From positions 521,060 to 585,059 of the forward strand of contig NZ_JACCBY010000003.1 in the NCBI RefSeq assembly GCF_013409985.1: a stretch of DNA of 64,000 nucleotides, in the 5' to 3' direction. A program made the position numbers and the translations under genes. The notes under the pieces were generated by a model, which was not told the origin of the DNA, did not search any database, and saw only the letters and a program-made list of their open reading frames with translations. Below, one piece after another: positions 1-9,101 of this stretch. Each line of letters opens with the position of its first letter. The first letter of the stretch is position 1. The stretch comes from Sphingomonas melonis (lineage in GTDB: Bacteria; Pseudomonadota; Alphaproteobacteria; Sphingomonadales; Sphingomonadaceae).

Positions 1-146
1 GAGCGGTTGTGCGGGCGGTATCGTGCACAAGGCGGTGCGTGTTTTGTCCGGCGCGGGGCAGGTGGACGCGTCGCGCCATGGTTTGGACCGCCGGTGCAGA
101 TCGCATCGCGGTGATCGTCTCCGCCGCCCCGCGACCGGGGAGGCGT
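1..146. other. no gene seen at window edge
   Basis: This is the stretch downstream of the pyrC' stop codon. I see no convincing coding frame, RNA gene or clear terminator hairpin. In relatives a plsY-like gene often lies beyond pyrC, but nothing in these bases shows it. Confidence 0.5.
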
Positions 147-1364
147 TCAGATCTCGCGGCCGGCCTTCCACAGGCGCTGCACGCGGCCCTGCACCGGCAG
201 CCCGTCGAACGGCGTGTTGCCCGCCGAGGCGAAGGCCTCGCCGTCGACCTGCCAGGGCGTGTCGGGATCGAACAGCATCAGGTCGGCGGGCTTGCCGACC
301 TCCAGTGTCCCCGTGTCGAGCCCGAGCACCTTCGCCGGATTGACCGCGAGCATGGCCAGCAGCCGTTCGAGCGGCAGCACCCCGTCGCGCACCAGCAGCA
401 GCCCCAGGGGCAGCAGCGTCTCCGCCCCCGCCATCCCCGCCGCCGAATCGACGAAGGGCAAGCGCTTCGCCTCCGGCCCGTGCGGATCGTGGCCCGAGGA
501 CAGCACGTCGATCGTCCCGTCCGCCACCGCCGCGCGCGCCGCCTGCCGGTCGCTTTCGCTGCGCAGCGGCGGCGAGAGATGGGCGTAGGTGCGAAAGTCG
601 CTCATCGCGATGTCCGACAGATGGAGATGCGCCGGCGTGATGCCGCAGGTGACGCGCACCCCGCGGCGCTTGGCCGCACGGATCAGGTCGAACGCCGCCG
701 CGGTCGTCGCCTGGCGGATGTGGAGCCGCGCGCCGCTCTCCTCGGCGAGCATCAGGTCGCGCGCCACCGCCAGCGCCTCGGCCACCGCCGGCGCGGCGGG
801 CAGGCCGTGCCGCGTCGCCGTCTCGCCGTCGGTCGCCACCGCGCCCGCGGTCAGCGCGCCGTCCTCGCCATGCGCCACCACCGCGATATCGAGGTCGCGG
901 GCATAGGACAGGACGCGCAGCATCACGCCGCTGTCGGCGATCCAGCCGCGCCCGGTGCCCACCGCGCGCGCGCCGGCCGAGGCGCAGATCGCCATCTCCG
1001 CCATGTCGGTGCCGGCGAGGCCCTGCGTCGCCGCGGCGATCGGGTGGATCCACAGGTCGGGCTTGCCGATCAGCGCGGCGCGCTGGACGACGCCGGGATC
1101 GTCGAGCACCGGATTGCCGTCGGGCATCAGCGCGACGCGGACGATGCCGCCGGCGCGGCAGGCGTCGCGATCGACCTTGAACACGCCGAGGTCGACGATC
1201 CCCGGCGCCAGCACCCGCCCGCCGCAGTCGACCGTCACCGCGTCGGCGGGCAGTTCGAACGGGCCGCGCGCGACGATCACGCCGTCGCGGACCAGCAGCC
1301 CGCCCGGCGCGACGCCGGCGACCGGGCAGGCGAGCCGCGCATCGAGGAAGGCGATCACGCTCAT
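147..1364 (-). CDS. pyrC: dihydroorotase-like protein, probably non-catalytic (PyrC')
   Basis: A 405-residue amidohydrolase-fold protein of the dihydroorotase family. The family hydrolyses dihydroorotate using zinc held by an HxH motif just after a 'PGxID' strand. Here the strand reads [13 protein letters not shown] (about residues 53-65), so both histidines are replaced (G60, F62). The usual 'DHAPH' is also altered, to 'SSGHDPHG'. This matches the known inactive PyrC' of Pseudomonas-type aspartate transcarbamoylase, which is needed to assemble PyrB rather than for catalysis. The ATG lies inside the pyrB stop (4-nt ATGA overlap), so the two are translationally coupled, as for pyrBC' in Pseudomonas. 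A longer upstream reading frame runs through pyrB and was not used. A true PyrC would have to be encoded elsewhere. Family assignment is firm; loss of activity is inferred from the missing ligands. Confidence 0.9.
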   Translation of the reverse strand: MSVIAFLDARLACPVAGVAPGGLLVRDGVIVARGPFELPADAVTVDCGGRVLAPGIVDLGVFKVDRDACRAGGIVRVALMPDGNPVLDDPGVVQRAALIGKPDLWIHPIAAATQGLAGTDMAEMAICASAGARAVGTGRGWIADSGVMLRVLSYARDLDIAVVAHGEDGALTAGAVATDGETATRHGLPAAPAVAEALAVARDLMLAEESGARLHIRQATTAAAFDLIRAAKRRGVRVTCGITPAHLHLSDIAMSDFRTYAHLSPPLRSESDRQAARAAVADGTIDVLSSGHDPHGPEAKRLPFVDSAAGMAGAETLLPLGLLLVRDGVLPLERLLAMLAVNPAKVLGLDTGTLEVGKPADLMLFDPDTPWQVDGEAFASAGNTPFDGLPVQGRVQRLWKAGREI

Positions 1365-2344
1365 GCCCAACCCTCCACGCCGCGCGCGCGCCGGGTCAGC
1401 ACGTCGAGACACGCCATCCGTACCGCCACGCCCATCTCCACCTGTTCGGTGATCGCCGATTGCGGCCCGTCCGCCACCACCGAATCGATCTCCACCCCCC
1501 GGTTCATCGGCCCCGGATGCATCACCAGCGCATCGGGCAATTTCGCCAGCCGCTCCGGCGTCAGCCCGTAGCGCAGCCGGTATTCGCGGCTCGACGGGAT
1601 ATAGCCGCCCGCCATCCGCTCGTTCTGGACGCGCAGCATCATCACCACGTCGGCGCCGACCAAGGCTGCGTCGAAATCGGTGAACGGCGTCACCCCCATC
1701 CGTTCGATCCCGGCGGGCATCAGCGTCGACGGCGCGCAGACGCGCACCTCGGCGGCGAGCGCGGTGAGCGCGAGGATGTTCGACCGCGCGACGCGGCTGT
1801 GCAGCACGTCGCCGCAGATCACCACGCGCTGGCCGGCGATCGACCCCTTGCGGCGGCGGATGGTGAGCGCGTCGAGCAGCGCCTGCGTGGGATGTTCGTG
1901 GCGGCCGTCGCCGGCGTTGAGCACCGGGCAATCGACCTTGTCGGCGATCAGCCGCACCGCGCCGCTCGCCATATGGCGGATGACGATGACGTCGGCGCGC
2001 ATCGCGTTGAGCGTCTGTGCGGTGTCGATCAGCGTCTCGCCCTTCTTCACGCTCGATTGCGCCGCGTGCATGTTGACCACGTCGGCGCCGAGGCGCTTGC
2101 CGGCGATCTCGAGGCTCAGCAGCGTGCGCGTGCTGTTCTCGAAGAAGGCGTTGATCTGGGTGAGGCCGGCGAGCCGCTTGTCGGGTGCGGCATGGCTGCG
2201 GTTCGCCGCGACCCAGCTTTCCGCCTCGTCGAGCAGAAAGGCGATCTCATGCGGCTGGAGCCCGTCGATGCCGGTGAGGTGCCGGTGCGGGAAGACGGCG
2301 CCACCCTGGATCAGGGCAGCGGGGCGGTGGTCCGAACGGTTCAT
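1361..2344 (-). CDS. pyrB: aspartate carbamoyltransferase catalytic subunit
   Basis: PyrB, 327 residues, condenses carbamoyl phosphate with aspartate, the committed step of pyrimidine synthesis in the cytoplasm. The carbamoyl-phosphate loop '[20 protein letters not shown]' begins near residue 66, and 'HPTQALLD' and the '[11 protein letters not shown]' segment are present. Length is close to that of family members that carry an N-terminal extension. An ATG at 2344 is preferred over the in-frame TTG one codon upstream. It is the first gene of a two-gene operon with the overlapping dihydroorotase-like pyrC'. No PyrI regulatory subunit is seen here, in keeping with a PyrB-PyrC' complex. Confidence 0.96.
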   Translation of the reverse strand: MNRSDHRPAALIQGGAVFPHRHLTGIDGLQPHEIAFLLDEAESWVAANRSHAAPDKRLAGLTQINAFFENSTRTLLSLEIAGKRLGADVVNMHAAQSSVKKGETLIDTAQTLNAMRADVIVIRHMASGAVRLIADKVDCPVLNAGDGRHEHPTQALLDALTIRRRKGSIAGQRVVICGDVLHSRVARSNILALTALAAEVRVCAPSTLMPAGIERMGVTPFTDFDAALVGADVVMMLRVQNERMAGGYIPSSREYRLRYGLTPERLAKLPDALVMHPGPMNRGVEIDSVVADGPQSAITEQVEMGVAVRMACLDVLTRRARGVEGWA

Positions 2345-2784
2345 CAAGCGCGCCGGTTAGCGCGCAGGGCGGGTGGGGGCAAGCGGGGAGGGGCGCGGGG
2401 TGTCGGGAATTGCGGCGGGGTTGGGGCGAGGTGGACACTTGAACGGAAACGATCCGGCCTGATCGCTTCGGATTTGGTGATGATCCGGGTCACGATGCGA
2501 AAGAGCGGGACAAGGTGTAGCGGAGGGGCGGGGTCTAGGGCGACGGCGGCGCATCAGCGCCTTGATCAACTCTCGCACTCAATTCTGAAAAGACCTTCGC
2601 TCAATCAATCCTCACGTGAAGTCGGAAAGCCTCGCATTGAGCGGCACATCTTCGGAGCTGATCCGTGCGGTAGTGGGAGCATGAGCATCTGTGATCCAAA
2701 TTAGCACACAAGCTAACCGCAAGATGCCGCTAGCAACGGGGTTGTCCTGAATGTAGCTTGACCACGGGAGATGAATAAATCCGA
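2345..2784. other. intergenic region entering an AT-richer island
   Basis: No supported gene. The first ~220 bases are GC-rich like the neighbours. From about 2570 base composition shifts to lower GC, which continues through tcmP and the DUF5131 gene to about 4600. Such a step is what an inserted segment would give. I saw no integrase, transposase or obvious flanking direct repeat. Confidence 0.55.
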
Positions 2785-3714
2785 ATGACAGAGCACCGAT
2801 TCGGCGGACCTTGGACTGAGGTCAAACTCGATGCAATCGACGGGTATGCCCGGGCTTATACGACTGCGCTCAAGCACCAGAATTTTGAACTCTGGTATGT
2901 TGACGCGTTCGCAGGCACGGGGTCACGTACCGAGGCCCGCTCAATCGGCGGCATTCTGGACGGCGCACCAATTGACACTGTTGAGTTGACGCTGGCCGGT
3001 AGTGCCCGGCGGGCATTGGCAGTCAATCCTCCATTTGTTCATCTTCGGTTGATCGAGCGCAGAAAGGAGCATTACCAAGCCCTGCTGGATCTTCAGGCCC
3101 AGTTCCCCGATCGTGACGTGGAGCCAATGCTGGGAAATGCCAACACGGTATTGCCTCGCATCTTTGGTAATCCGCCTTGGACATCTCGTTCTGAGGGACG
3201 GAAGCAGCGCGCCCTCGTATTTCTAGACCCATACGGGATTAGCGTCACTTGGGCGACGCTTCGCATGCTAGCGGAAACCGAACGTGCGGACGTTTGGTAT
3301 CTCGTGAATTTGAAGGGGATTTGTCAGCAGATGCCCCATGATCACAAGCGCCTAGATCCAGGAAAACGCGCCAAGTTGGATGAGTTTTTTGGTGGGGATG
3401 ATTGGGAGGATCAGTTCTATGCGTTTTCACCTAACAAACAGCTTGATTTGCTGAGCTTTGCTGACGATCGAGTGGCATTGCGATCTGTAACCCGCGAGAG
3501 AGTGGGCGATTTTTATCGGCAGCGTTTAAGAGATAAGCTATTCTCTTATGTTTCTGAGCCGTTGAGTTTGAAGGTCAGGAGTGCCGATGACTACTTCCAA
3601 CTATATTGTATGAGTAACAATAAAAGCCCCGCGGCGCAGTCTTTGATAAAGAGCTTGGCCTCGGCGGTAATCAAAAAGCATTCTGCGGCATTTCGTCGAA
3701 TGTCCGACCATTAA
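2785..3714 (+). CDS. tcmP: three-Cys-motif partner protein TcmP
   Basis: A 309-residue protein recognised as the TcmP family, named for its habitual neighbour, the three-Cys-motif Gp37/Gp68 (DUF5131) protein, which is present here at 3671-4426. The sequence looks like a class I methyltransferase fold: 'VDAFAGTG' (residues 39-46) resembles the SAM-binding glycine loop, an acidic 'LIERRK' (89-94) follows at the expected distance, and 'VFLDPYG' (145-151) resembles the catalytic-strand 'DPPY' motif. The biochemical role is not established. A GGGAG lies 14 nt before the ATG; a five-codon reading frame at 2771-2788 ends with TGA overlapping this ATG, but its own ribosome site would be too close. 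GC is visibly lower than in flanking genes, which suggests acquisition. The family call is firm; methyltransferase activity is inference. Confidence 0.87.
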   Translation: MTEHRFGGPWTEVKLDAIDGYARAYTTALKHQNFELWYVDAFAGTGSRTEARSIGGILDGAPIDTVELTLAGSARRALAVNPPFVHLRLIERRKEHYQALLDLQAQFPDRDVEPMLGNANTVLPRIFGNPPWTSRSEGRKQRALVFLDPYGISVTWATLRMLAETERADVWYLVNLKGICQQMPHDHKRLDPGKRAKLDEFFGGDDWEDQFYAFSPNKQLDLLSFADDRVALRSVTRERVGDFYRQRLRDKLFSYVSEPLSLKVRSADDYFQLYCMSNNKSPAAQSLIKSLASAVIKKHSAAFRRMSDH

Positions 3715-4426
3715 GAAGCCGGCCAGCGGCCTTCTTGTTCCGGCCGCCCCACTGTTTGAAAAAGAAGGCCGTGTCGGATCGTCCGCACATCGCCTTGATT
3801 TCCAGAACCCAACTCTCCGGCATAGGGCGCGAACGAGGCCCGGACTCACCCCCTACGATAGCCCAATGAATATCGGTCAAGTCGGCACCGGCGACTGATC
3901 CGATCAGCGGCTCGAAAGAGATAAAACGAACATAGGCAGGGGTGGCGCGAAGCTGGTCAATTCTTCCCAAGACCTGACCGTCTTCCACACTGGTGCCGAG
4001 CCAAACGTTGGGAAGCCGATCAAAAGCCCGCTGAGAAAGCAGGTTCCTCATTCGCTCGGGACGCTTTGTGAGAATTTGGTAGGTGTGCTGCGGTGTACGT
4101 TGCATCACCCTCCAAACACGTACGATAAAATCTTCTGGGACGTCCGGGTGGAAGAGGTCTGACATTGAGTTGACAAAAACCTGCCGCGGTTTTTTCCATG
4201 CTAAAGGAGCGCTTAGCGCTTTCTCATCGCAAGTTATCCGGCCCGTCCAAACATATCGATCGCCGCTCTTGCGGGTTAGCCCTTCATACTTGGTTGTGCC
4301 CATCGCCTCCAGACGAGCCGCCATACGCATCGCATAGCAATTGGTACAACCGGCTGTCGCAATGGAGCAACCTGCAACAGGGTTCCAAGTGACGTCCGTC
4401 CACTCGATGGAAGAGGTCTGTGCCAT
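3671..4426 (-). CDS. phage Gp37/Gp68 family (DUF5131) three-Cys-motif protein
   Basis: A 251-residue protein with the hallmark N-terminus of the Gp37/Gp68 family: 'IEWTDVTWNPVAGC' followed by a C-x6-C-x2-C cluster (C20, C27, C30) and 'YAMRMAAR'. The cysteine spacing suggests a metal or iron-sulfur site, and the family is often compared with radical-SAM enzymes, but the reaction is unknown. The ATG is preceded by AAGGA. It is convergent with tcmP and the two reading frames overlap at their 3' ends by 44 bases (3671-3714). Families of this kind occur in phages and bacterial islands. The AT-richer composition matches tcmP and differs from the housekeeping genes on both sides. Confidence 0.88.
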   Translation of the reverse strand: MAQTSSIEWTDVTWNPVAGCSIATAGCTNCYAMRMAARLEAMGTTKYEGLTRKSGDRYVWTGRITCDEKALSAPLAWKKPRQVFVNSMSDLFHPDVPEDFIVRVWRVMQRTPQHTYQILTKRPERMRNLLSQRAFDRLPNVWLGTSVEDGQVLGRIDQLRATPAYVRFISFEPLIGSVAGADLTDIHWAIVGGESGPRSRPMPESWVLEIKAMCGRSDTAFFFKQWGGRNKKAAGRLLNGRTFDEMPQNAF

Positions 4427-4604
4427 ACCACATCCTTGTATCGGCTATGCGGGCGCTAGAGTCATCTACCCGTCATAAGTCAACCAGCGTTCTCTCAGCA
4501 TTTGATTTGCTGCAGTCAAACGCACTCGCTGCTCGTCGACCACTCAGTGACTGCCGCTTACGAAAGTACGCCCTCCAGTAGCCGTAGCTTACAGCAAATG
4601 CTTC

Positions 4605-5066
4605 CTAAACCATCACCAGCGCATCGATCGCCGCTTGCAGGATGTGCGCCGCGGCGAGGTTGTCGATCCGCTCGGCGCGCTTGGCGCGGCTCATGTCCTG
4701 TTCGATCATCGTGCGTTCCACCGCCACCGTCGACCAGCGTTCGTCCCACAGCAGGATCGGCAGGCCGAGGTCGTCGCAATTGCGCGCGAAGGCGCGCGTC
4801 GACTGGCTGCGCGGGCTCTCGCTGCCGTCGAGGTTGAGCGGCAGGCCGAGCACCAGCCCCTTGACCTGCTGCGCGGTGGCGAGCGCGACCAGCGCCGCCT
4901 TGTCCTTGGTGAACTTGCTGCGGCGGATCAGTTCGGCGGGGCTGGCGAAGCTCCAGCCGGCGTCGCACAGCGCGGTGCCGATCGTCTTGCTGCCGAGGTC
5001 GAGCCCGAGCAGCCGCCCGCCCGCCGGCAGCGCCTCGCGAAAGACGGCGCGGTCGGGCGTGATCAT
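4605..5066 (-). CDS. ruvX: Holliday junction resolvase-like protein RuvX/YqgF
   Basis: A 153-residue RNase H-fold protein. It carries '[12 protein letters not shown]' near residue 19 (first catalytic aspartate), '[15 protein letters not shown]' and '[13 protein letters not shown]', followed by '[13 protein letters not shown]' with the last acidic residue. The family is described both as a putative Holliday junction resolvase and as a pre-16S rRNA processing nuclease (YqgF); the sequence does not decide between them. ATG overlaps the stop codon of the upstream DUF3089 gene by ATGA, so the two genes form an operon. The TAG stop lies at the right edge of the AT-richer island. Confidence 0.93.
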   Translation of the reverse strand: MITPDRAVFREALPAGGRLLGLDLGSKTIGTALCDAGWSFASPAELIRRSKFTKDKAALVALATAQQVKGLVLGLPLNLDGSESPRSQSTRAFARNCDDLGLPILLWDERWSTVAVERTMIEQDMSRAKRAERIDNLAAAHILQAAIDALVMV

Positions 5067-6172
5067 CGCGATGCTCCGAAGGCGGCGAGCCGGCGCAGCG
5101 CGTCGGCGCGGACGTTGGCCCAGAACAGGCTGTAGTCGTAGACGTGGTAATTGTTGCCGGGCAGCACATAGCTGCCGACCTCGGGCGGCTCGCCGATCAG
5201 CAGGAAGCCGCGCGGGCCGCAGCGCGCGGGGACATTGCCGGGCGCGATCGTCGCGCTGCTGAGGTCCGCCGAGGGGTAGAGCGTGCCCTGGTTGGCGGTG
5301 GCGGGGGCGGCGGCGTCGGCGGTGCCGGTCAGCGGGTTGGTGCAGACGAGCGGCGTGTCGCGGCGCGGGCGGCCGTCGAACCCCTGCGTCTGGTCGTAGA
5401 TGTCGGTGATCTGCTGCGGGTCGGCGGGCTCGGCGAAACTCTCCCACGACAGCAGGCAGCGCGCCTGATCGGGGCGGGTGCAGGCGGGCAGGCCGAGCGC
5501 GGCGAGATCGGTGGTCTTCGACACCGGCCAGCCGACGACATAGGCGGCGACGATGCGCCTGGCGATCGGCTTGCCGGCGACCTGCTCGCGCAGCAGGCGG
5601 GTGAGGTGCAGCGCGCCCTGGCTGTGGCCGGCGAGGATGATCGGCCGCTTGCGATCGACCTGCTGTACGAAGGTGGCGAAGGCGGCGGCGACGTCGCCGT
5701 AGGCGAGGTCGAGCGCGCGATTGGCGTCGGCGACGCTGGTCAGGAAGGCGCCGAACGTCGCCTGGCGGTAGCGCGGCGACCAGATCTCGCCGGCGGCGTT
5801 GAACGCGCTCGCCTGGCCGCGCAGGAAGATCGCGGCGCGCGCATTGGTCTCGGCATCGTCGAGCGTCGCGTTCCAATGGTCGCGGCCGATGTACGAGGTC
5901 GGGTGGATGAAGAAGACCGCGGCTTTGGGGCTGGCCGCGGGCGTGTAGCCGGCGGGGGTCCACAGCGCGGGATTGGCCGGGATGTCGGGGCGCGCGATCC
6001 ACATGCCGCGATCGGCGTAGCGCTTGGGATCGACGCGCGGCTGCGCCCGGAACGCCTCCGACGGGACCAGCGCCATGCGCAGGATCTCGACGCCGTACAG
6101 GCGGTAGGCGAAGGCGCCGGCGATGACGAGCGCGATCAGGAACGCGAAGACGTAGAGGAATTTGCGGGCCAA
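5063..6172 (-). CDS. DUF3089 family alpha/beta-hydrolase-like protein
   Basis: A 369-residue protein with an N-terminal membrane anchor (about residues 3-22, '[20 protein letters not shown]'), then a globular domain with '[13 protein letters not shown]' and the nucleophile elbow '[16 protein letters not shown]'. This is the DUF3089 family, an alpha/beta-hydrolase-like group without an established substrate. Three further stretches with paired cysteines suggest an exported domain. No ATG precedes the membrane segment, so the TTG at 6172 is the best start; later ATGs would remove the anchor. It overlaps ruvX by 4 nt. It is divergent from gatC across a 130-bp gap that must hold both promoters. 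Confidence 0.85.
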   Translation of the reverse strand: MARKFLYVFAFLIALVIAGAFAYRLYGVEILRMALVPSEAFRAQPRVDPKRYADRGMWIARPDIPANPALWTPAGYTPAASPKAAVFFIHPTSYIGRDHWNATLDDAETNARAAIFLRGQASAFNAAGEIWSPRYRQATFGAFLTSVADANRALDLAYGDVAAAFATFVQQVDRKRPIILAGHSQGALHLTRLLREQVAGKPIARRIVAAYVVGWPVSKTTDLAALGLPACTRPDQARCLLSWESFAEPADPQQITDIYDQTQGFDGRPRRDTPLVCTNPLTGTADAAAPATANQGTLYPSADLSSATIAPGNVPARCGPRGFLLIGEPPEVGSYVLPGNNYHVYDYSLFWANVRADALRRLAAFGASR

Positions 6173-6302
6173 GCGTGGGTGTCCGGGCAGGGCAGGGAGG
6201 GCGTCTGATGGACGAGCCCCGGCGAACTGGCAACATACGGTTGCGCGCGGCGACGCAAGCGGAGGTTGCATCCGCCGAGCCGCCTCTGATAGGCGCAGGG
6301 CC

Positions 6303-6605
6303 ATGTCCGTAGACACCGCCACCGTGAAGAAGGTCGCCGCGCTCGCGCGCATCGCGATCACCGACGAGGACGCCAGCCGCCTCGCCCCCGAACTCAGCAA
6401 CATCCTCGGCTGGATCGAGCAACTGGAAGGGGTGGATACCGCCGGCGTCGAGCCGATGACCGCGGTCATCCCCAACCAGCTGCGCCTGCGCGAGGACGTG
6501 ATCAACGCCGATCCGCTGACCGGCGGCGGCATCCGCGACGCGCTGATGGCCAATGCCCCACAGGCGGAGCATGGCTTCTTTACCGTTCCCAAGGTGATCG
6601 AATAA
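6303..6605 (+). CDS. gatC: Asp-tRNA(Asn)/Glu-tRNA(Gln) amidotransferase subunit C
   Basis: GatC, 100 residues, the small subunit that clamps GatA to GatB in the transamidation enzyme that makes Gln-tRNA(Gln) and/or Asn-tRNA(Asn). The family pattern '[20 protein letters not shown]...[13 protein letters not shown]' and the C-terminal 'LREDV' and 'FFTVPKVIE' are clear. Its TAA stop shares one base with the gatA ATG, so gatC and gatA are coupled. The gene starts the gatC-gatA-vapB-vapC-gatB run. Confidence 0.96.
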   Translation: MSVDTATVKKVAALARIAITDEDASRLAPELSNILGWIEQLEGVDTAGVEPMTAVIPNQLRLREDVINADPLTGGGIRDALMANAPQAEHGFFTVPKVIE

Positions 6606-8086
6606 TGACCGAGCTGACCGAACTGGGCGTCGCCGCCCTGCGTGACGGGGTGCGCAGCGGCGCCTTCTCCGCGGTCGAGGTCGCCGATGCCTTCGTGGTG
6701 AAGGTGGCCAAGGCCAAGCCCTTGAACGCCTTCCTCGTCGAGACGCCCGATCATGCGCTCGCCGCGGCGCGCGCCGCCGATGCCGCGCGTGCGGCGGGCG
6801 AGACGCTGAAGCCGCTCGCCGGCGTGCCGATCGGGATGAAGGACCTGTTCTGCACGAACGGCGTCGCGACCACCGCGGCGAGCCATATCCTCGACGGCTT
6901 CGTGCCGACCTACGAATCGACCGTCTCGCAGAAATTGTGGGATGCCGGCGCGGGGATGCTCGGCAAGCTCAACATGGACCAGTTCGCGATGGGCTCGTCG
7001 AACGAGACCAGCGCGTTCGGCAACGTGATCTCGCCGTGGCGGCGGCCGGGCAGCGACGCGCCGCTGGCGCCGGGCGGCTCGTCGGGCGGCAGTTCGTCGG
7101 CGGTGGCGGCGGGGCTGTGCCCGGGCGCGACCGGCACCGACACCGGCGGCTCGATCCGCCAGCCGGCGGCGTTCACCGGGATCAGCGGCATCAAGCCGAC
7201 CTATGGCCGCTGCTCGCGCTGGGGGACGATCGCCTTCGCCTCGAGCCTCGACCAGGCGGGGCCGATGGCGCGCGACGTGCGCGACTGCGCGATCCTGCTC
7301 GAGGCGATGGCCGGGTTCGACGCCAAGGACGCGACCTCGCTCCAGCTCGACGTGCCGCGCTGGGAAGAGGGGCTGTCGGGCAATCTCGCCGGCAAGCGCG
7401 TCGGCATCCCAAGGGAATATCGCGTCGACGGCATGCCCGAGGAGATCGAGGCGCTGTGGCAGGCGGGGATCGACTGGCTGCGCGACGCCGGTGCGGAGAT
7501 CGTCGAGGTCTCGCTGCCGCATACGAAGTATGCGCTGCCGGCCTATTACATCATCGCGCCGGCGGAGGCATCGTCCAACCTCGCGCGCTATGACGGCGTG
7601 CGCTACGGCCTGCGCGAACTGCCCGAGGGGGCGGGGTTGCAGGACATGTATGCCGCGACGCGCGCCGCCGGTTTCGGGCCGGAGGTGAAGCGCCGCATCA
7701 TGATCGGCACCTATGTGCTGTCGGCGGGCTTCTACGACGCTTATTATACGCAGGCGCAGAAGGTGCGGACGCTGATCGCGCGCGATTTCGAGCGGGCGTG
7801 GGAGACGTGCGACGTGCTGCTGACCCCGACCGCGCCGTCGGCGGCGTTCGCGCTCGGCGAGAAATCGGCCGATCCGATCGCCATGTATCTCAACGACGTG
7901 TTCACCGTGCCGTCGAGCCTCGCGGGGCTGCCGGCGATGAGCGTGCCGGGCGGGCTCGACAAACAGGGCTTGCCGCTGGGGTTGCAGATCATCGGCAAGC
8001 CGCTCGACGAGCAGGGCGTGCTGAACGCCGGGCTGGCGATCGAACAGCGCGCGGGCTTCACCGCGCGGCCGCAGGCGTGGTGGTAG
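6605..8086 (+). CDS. gatA: Asp-tRNA(Asn)/Glu-tRNA(Gln) amidotransferase subunit A
   Basis: GatA, 493 residues, is the glutaminase subunit that releases ammonia for amidation of mischarged tRNA. The amidase-signature catalytic triad is intact: K79 in 'GVPIGMKD', S159 in 'PGGSSGGSS' and the nucleophile S183 in '[11 protein letters not shown]'. Full family length. Start ATG overlaps the gatC stop by one base. Unusually, gatB does not follow directly; a vapBC module and about 310 bases of other sequence lie between them. Confidence 0.97.
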   Translation: MTELTELGVAALRDGVRSGAFSAVEVADAFVVKVAKAKPLNAFLVETPDHALAAARAADAARAAGETLKPLAGVPIGMKDLFCTNGVATTAASHILDGFVPTYESTVSQKLWDAGAGMLGKLNMDQFAMGSSNETSAFGNVISPWRRPGSDAPLAPGGSSGGSSSAVAAGLCPGATGTDTGGSIRQPAAFTGISGIKPTYGRCSRWGTIAFASSLDQAGPMARDVRDCAILLEAMAGFDAKDATSLQLDVPRWEEGLSGNLAGKRVGIPREYRVDGMPEEIEALWQAGIDWLRDAGAEIVEVSLPHTKYALPAYYIIAPAEASSNLARYDGVRYGLRELPEGAGLQDMYAATRAAGFGPEVKRRIMIGTYVLSAGFYDAYYTQAQKVRTLIARDFERAWETCDVLLTPTAPSAAFALGEKSADPIAMYLNDVFTVPSSLAGLPAMSVPGGLDKQGLPLGLQIIGKPLDEQGVLNAGLAIEQRAGFTARPQAWW

Positions 8087-8397
8087 GTGATGCAGCTTGC
8101 GGAGATCGTCGAAAGCATTTTTGATGGTCTCCGGATTTTTGAGGGTCTCACCGACAAGCTGCGTCGTCGGAACGATGATCGGCCCGCCAAGCGACGAGAG
8201 ATCGATCGTCTGGTAAGGTCCGGGAGTCGCCCAAAGGAAAAATTGTGGGGCAGGGGGCGACGGTACGGTGGTCACGACGCCGGTGTCATGTCGCTCCCGC
8301 ATACAGCCGACATGGTAAATGAGGACCTAGTGGCCGCAGGCGTGGTAGTAGACGATCGTGGCGTGAGGTGTTACCTTGGTAACACCGGAGGCGAGTG
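8087..8397. other. gatA-vapB spacer with two weak reading frames
   Basis: This 311-base spacer separates gatA from vapB. On the + strand a frame (ATG 8090 to TGA 8398) would encode about 102 arginine-rich residues and its stop touches the vapB ATG. On the - strand a frame from 8302 reads a more protein-like stretch ('FFLWATPGPYQTIDLSSLGG') before running antisense into gatA. Neither has a recognised domain, and the second half holds the vapB operator palindrome, so I annotate no gene. The - strand stretch could be a remnant of a gene lost when the module arrived. Confidence 0.5.
8367..8386 (+). promoter_or_regulatory. perfect palindrome, probable VapB operator
   Basis: GGTGTTACCTTGGTAACACC has two perfect 9-base arms around a TT centre, 11 bases before the vapB start and just upstream of its GGAGG ribosome site. 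VapB antitoxins with AbrB-type domains bind such palindromes in their own promoters for autoregulation, so this is the expected operator. The role is inferred from symmetry and position. Confidence 0.72.
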
Positions 8398-8694
8398 ATG
8401 GCGACTTTACTCGACAAGCGCACGACGACGAATATGACGAGCAAGGGGCAGGTGCTGATCCCCAAGGACGTGCGCGACGCGATCGGGCTGGTGCCGGGGC
8501 GACCGGTGGATGTCGGGATCAACGATCGCGGCGAGGCGGTGGTCGTTCCGGGCAAGCGCTGGCCGGACGAAACGCCCGAGGAACGCGCGGCCCGGATCGA
8601 GGCAGTGTTCGCGCGTATTCGGCAGCGACCGCATTTCACGCGGCCGACCGATGAGATCATGCGGGAATTACGCGGCGATGAACCGCTACCGTGA
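8398..8694 (+). CDS. vapB: AbrB-type antitoxin VapB
   Basis: A 98-residue antitoxin. The SpoVT/AbrB swapped-hairpin DNA-binding domain spans about residues 12-52, with 'TSKGQVLIPKDVRDAIGL' and 'VVVPGKRW'. The C-terminal third is charged and would wrap the toxin. ATG at 8398 follows GGAGGCGAGTG; an adjacent GTG at 8395 is a less likely start. The stop overlaps the vapC GTG by 4 nt. A palindromic operator lies immediately upstream. Together with vapC this is a type II toxin-antitoxin pair, placed inside the gat operon. Confidence 0.92.
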   Translation: MATLLDKRTTTNMTSKGQVLIPKDVRDAIGLVPGRPVDVGINDRGEAVVVPGKRWPDETPEERAARIEAVFARIRQRPHFTRPTDEIMRELRGDEPLP

Positions 8695-9101
8695 TTCTGC
8701 TCGACACCAACATCATCATTGACCTGCTGAACAGCGTCGATGGTGCGGACGAAAGCTGGTCTCGCCGCAATTACAATGTTGTCGGTCAAGTCGCTGCTTT
8801 GGCTTGCAACCATGTCATCCTGTCGGAGGTCGCCGCTGGTACAGCCAGGCTGGAGTTCCTGATCGACGATCTGGAGGCGCTCAATATCGAGATCCTGCCG
8901 TTGACCGCCGACGCAGCAATAGCAGCGGGTCTGGCGTTCGCTGTGTACCGGCGTCGCGGCGGGACGCGACAGGCAATCCTCGCCGACTTCCTGATCGCCG
9001 GCCACGCGCAGGTGCTCGGTGCCACGCTGATGACCCGCGACCGTCGGCTCGCGACCTATTTTCCAGACCTTACCCTCATCACCCCAGAGACGCATCCATG
9101 A
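8691..9101 (+). CDS. vapC: PIN-domain ribonuclease toxin VapC
   Basis: A 136-residue PIN-domain protein. The four acidic residues that bind Mg2+ are in place: D5 ('LLDTNIII'), E46 ('ILSEVAAG'), D99 ('[11 protein letters not shown]') and D117 ('TRDRRL'). VapC toxins are RNases, and many characterised ones cut tRNAs or rRNA. It starts with GTG inside the vapB stop (GTGA) and its own TGA overlaps the gatB ATG (ATGA, 9098-9101). Ribosomes finishing the toxin could thus reinitiate on gatB. Nothing in the sequence suggests inactivation. Confidence 0.93.
   Translation: MILLDTNIIIDLLNSVDGADESWSRRNYNVVGQVAALACNHVILSEVAAGTARLEFLIDDLEALNIEILPLTADAAIAAGLAFAVYRRRGGTRQAILADFLIAGHAQVLGATLMTRDRRLATYFPDLTLITPETHP

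Noticed and set aside
2345..2704. Several short frames after pyrB on both strands
   Set aside because: Arg/Pro-rich compositions with no start signals or family resemblance.
4498..4603. agcattt...tttgctg versus cagcaaatgct as possible island borders
   Set aside because: Short interrupted inverted match only; not a direct repeat as an integration site would give, and likely by chance.
5063..8302. 1079-codon - strand frame joining DUF3089 to sequence antisense to gatA and gatC
   Set aside because: Only 5063-6172 is a gene; the rest lies opposite clear gatC and gatA. The tip at 8090-8302 is discussed as a finding.
8090..8398. 102-residue + strand frame ending at the vapB ATG
   Set aside because: Arg-rich, no domain, and it spans the vapB operator palindrome; the touching stop codon is probably chance.
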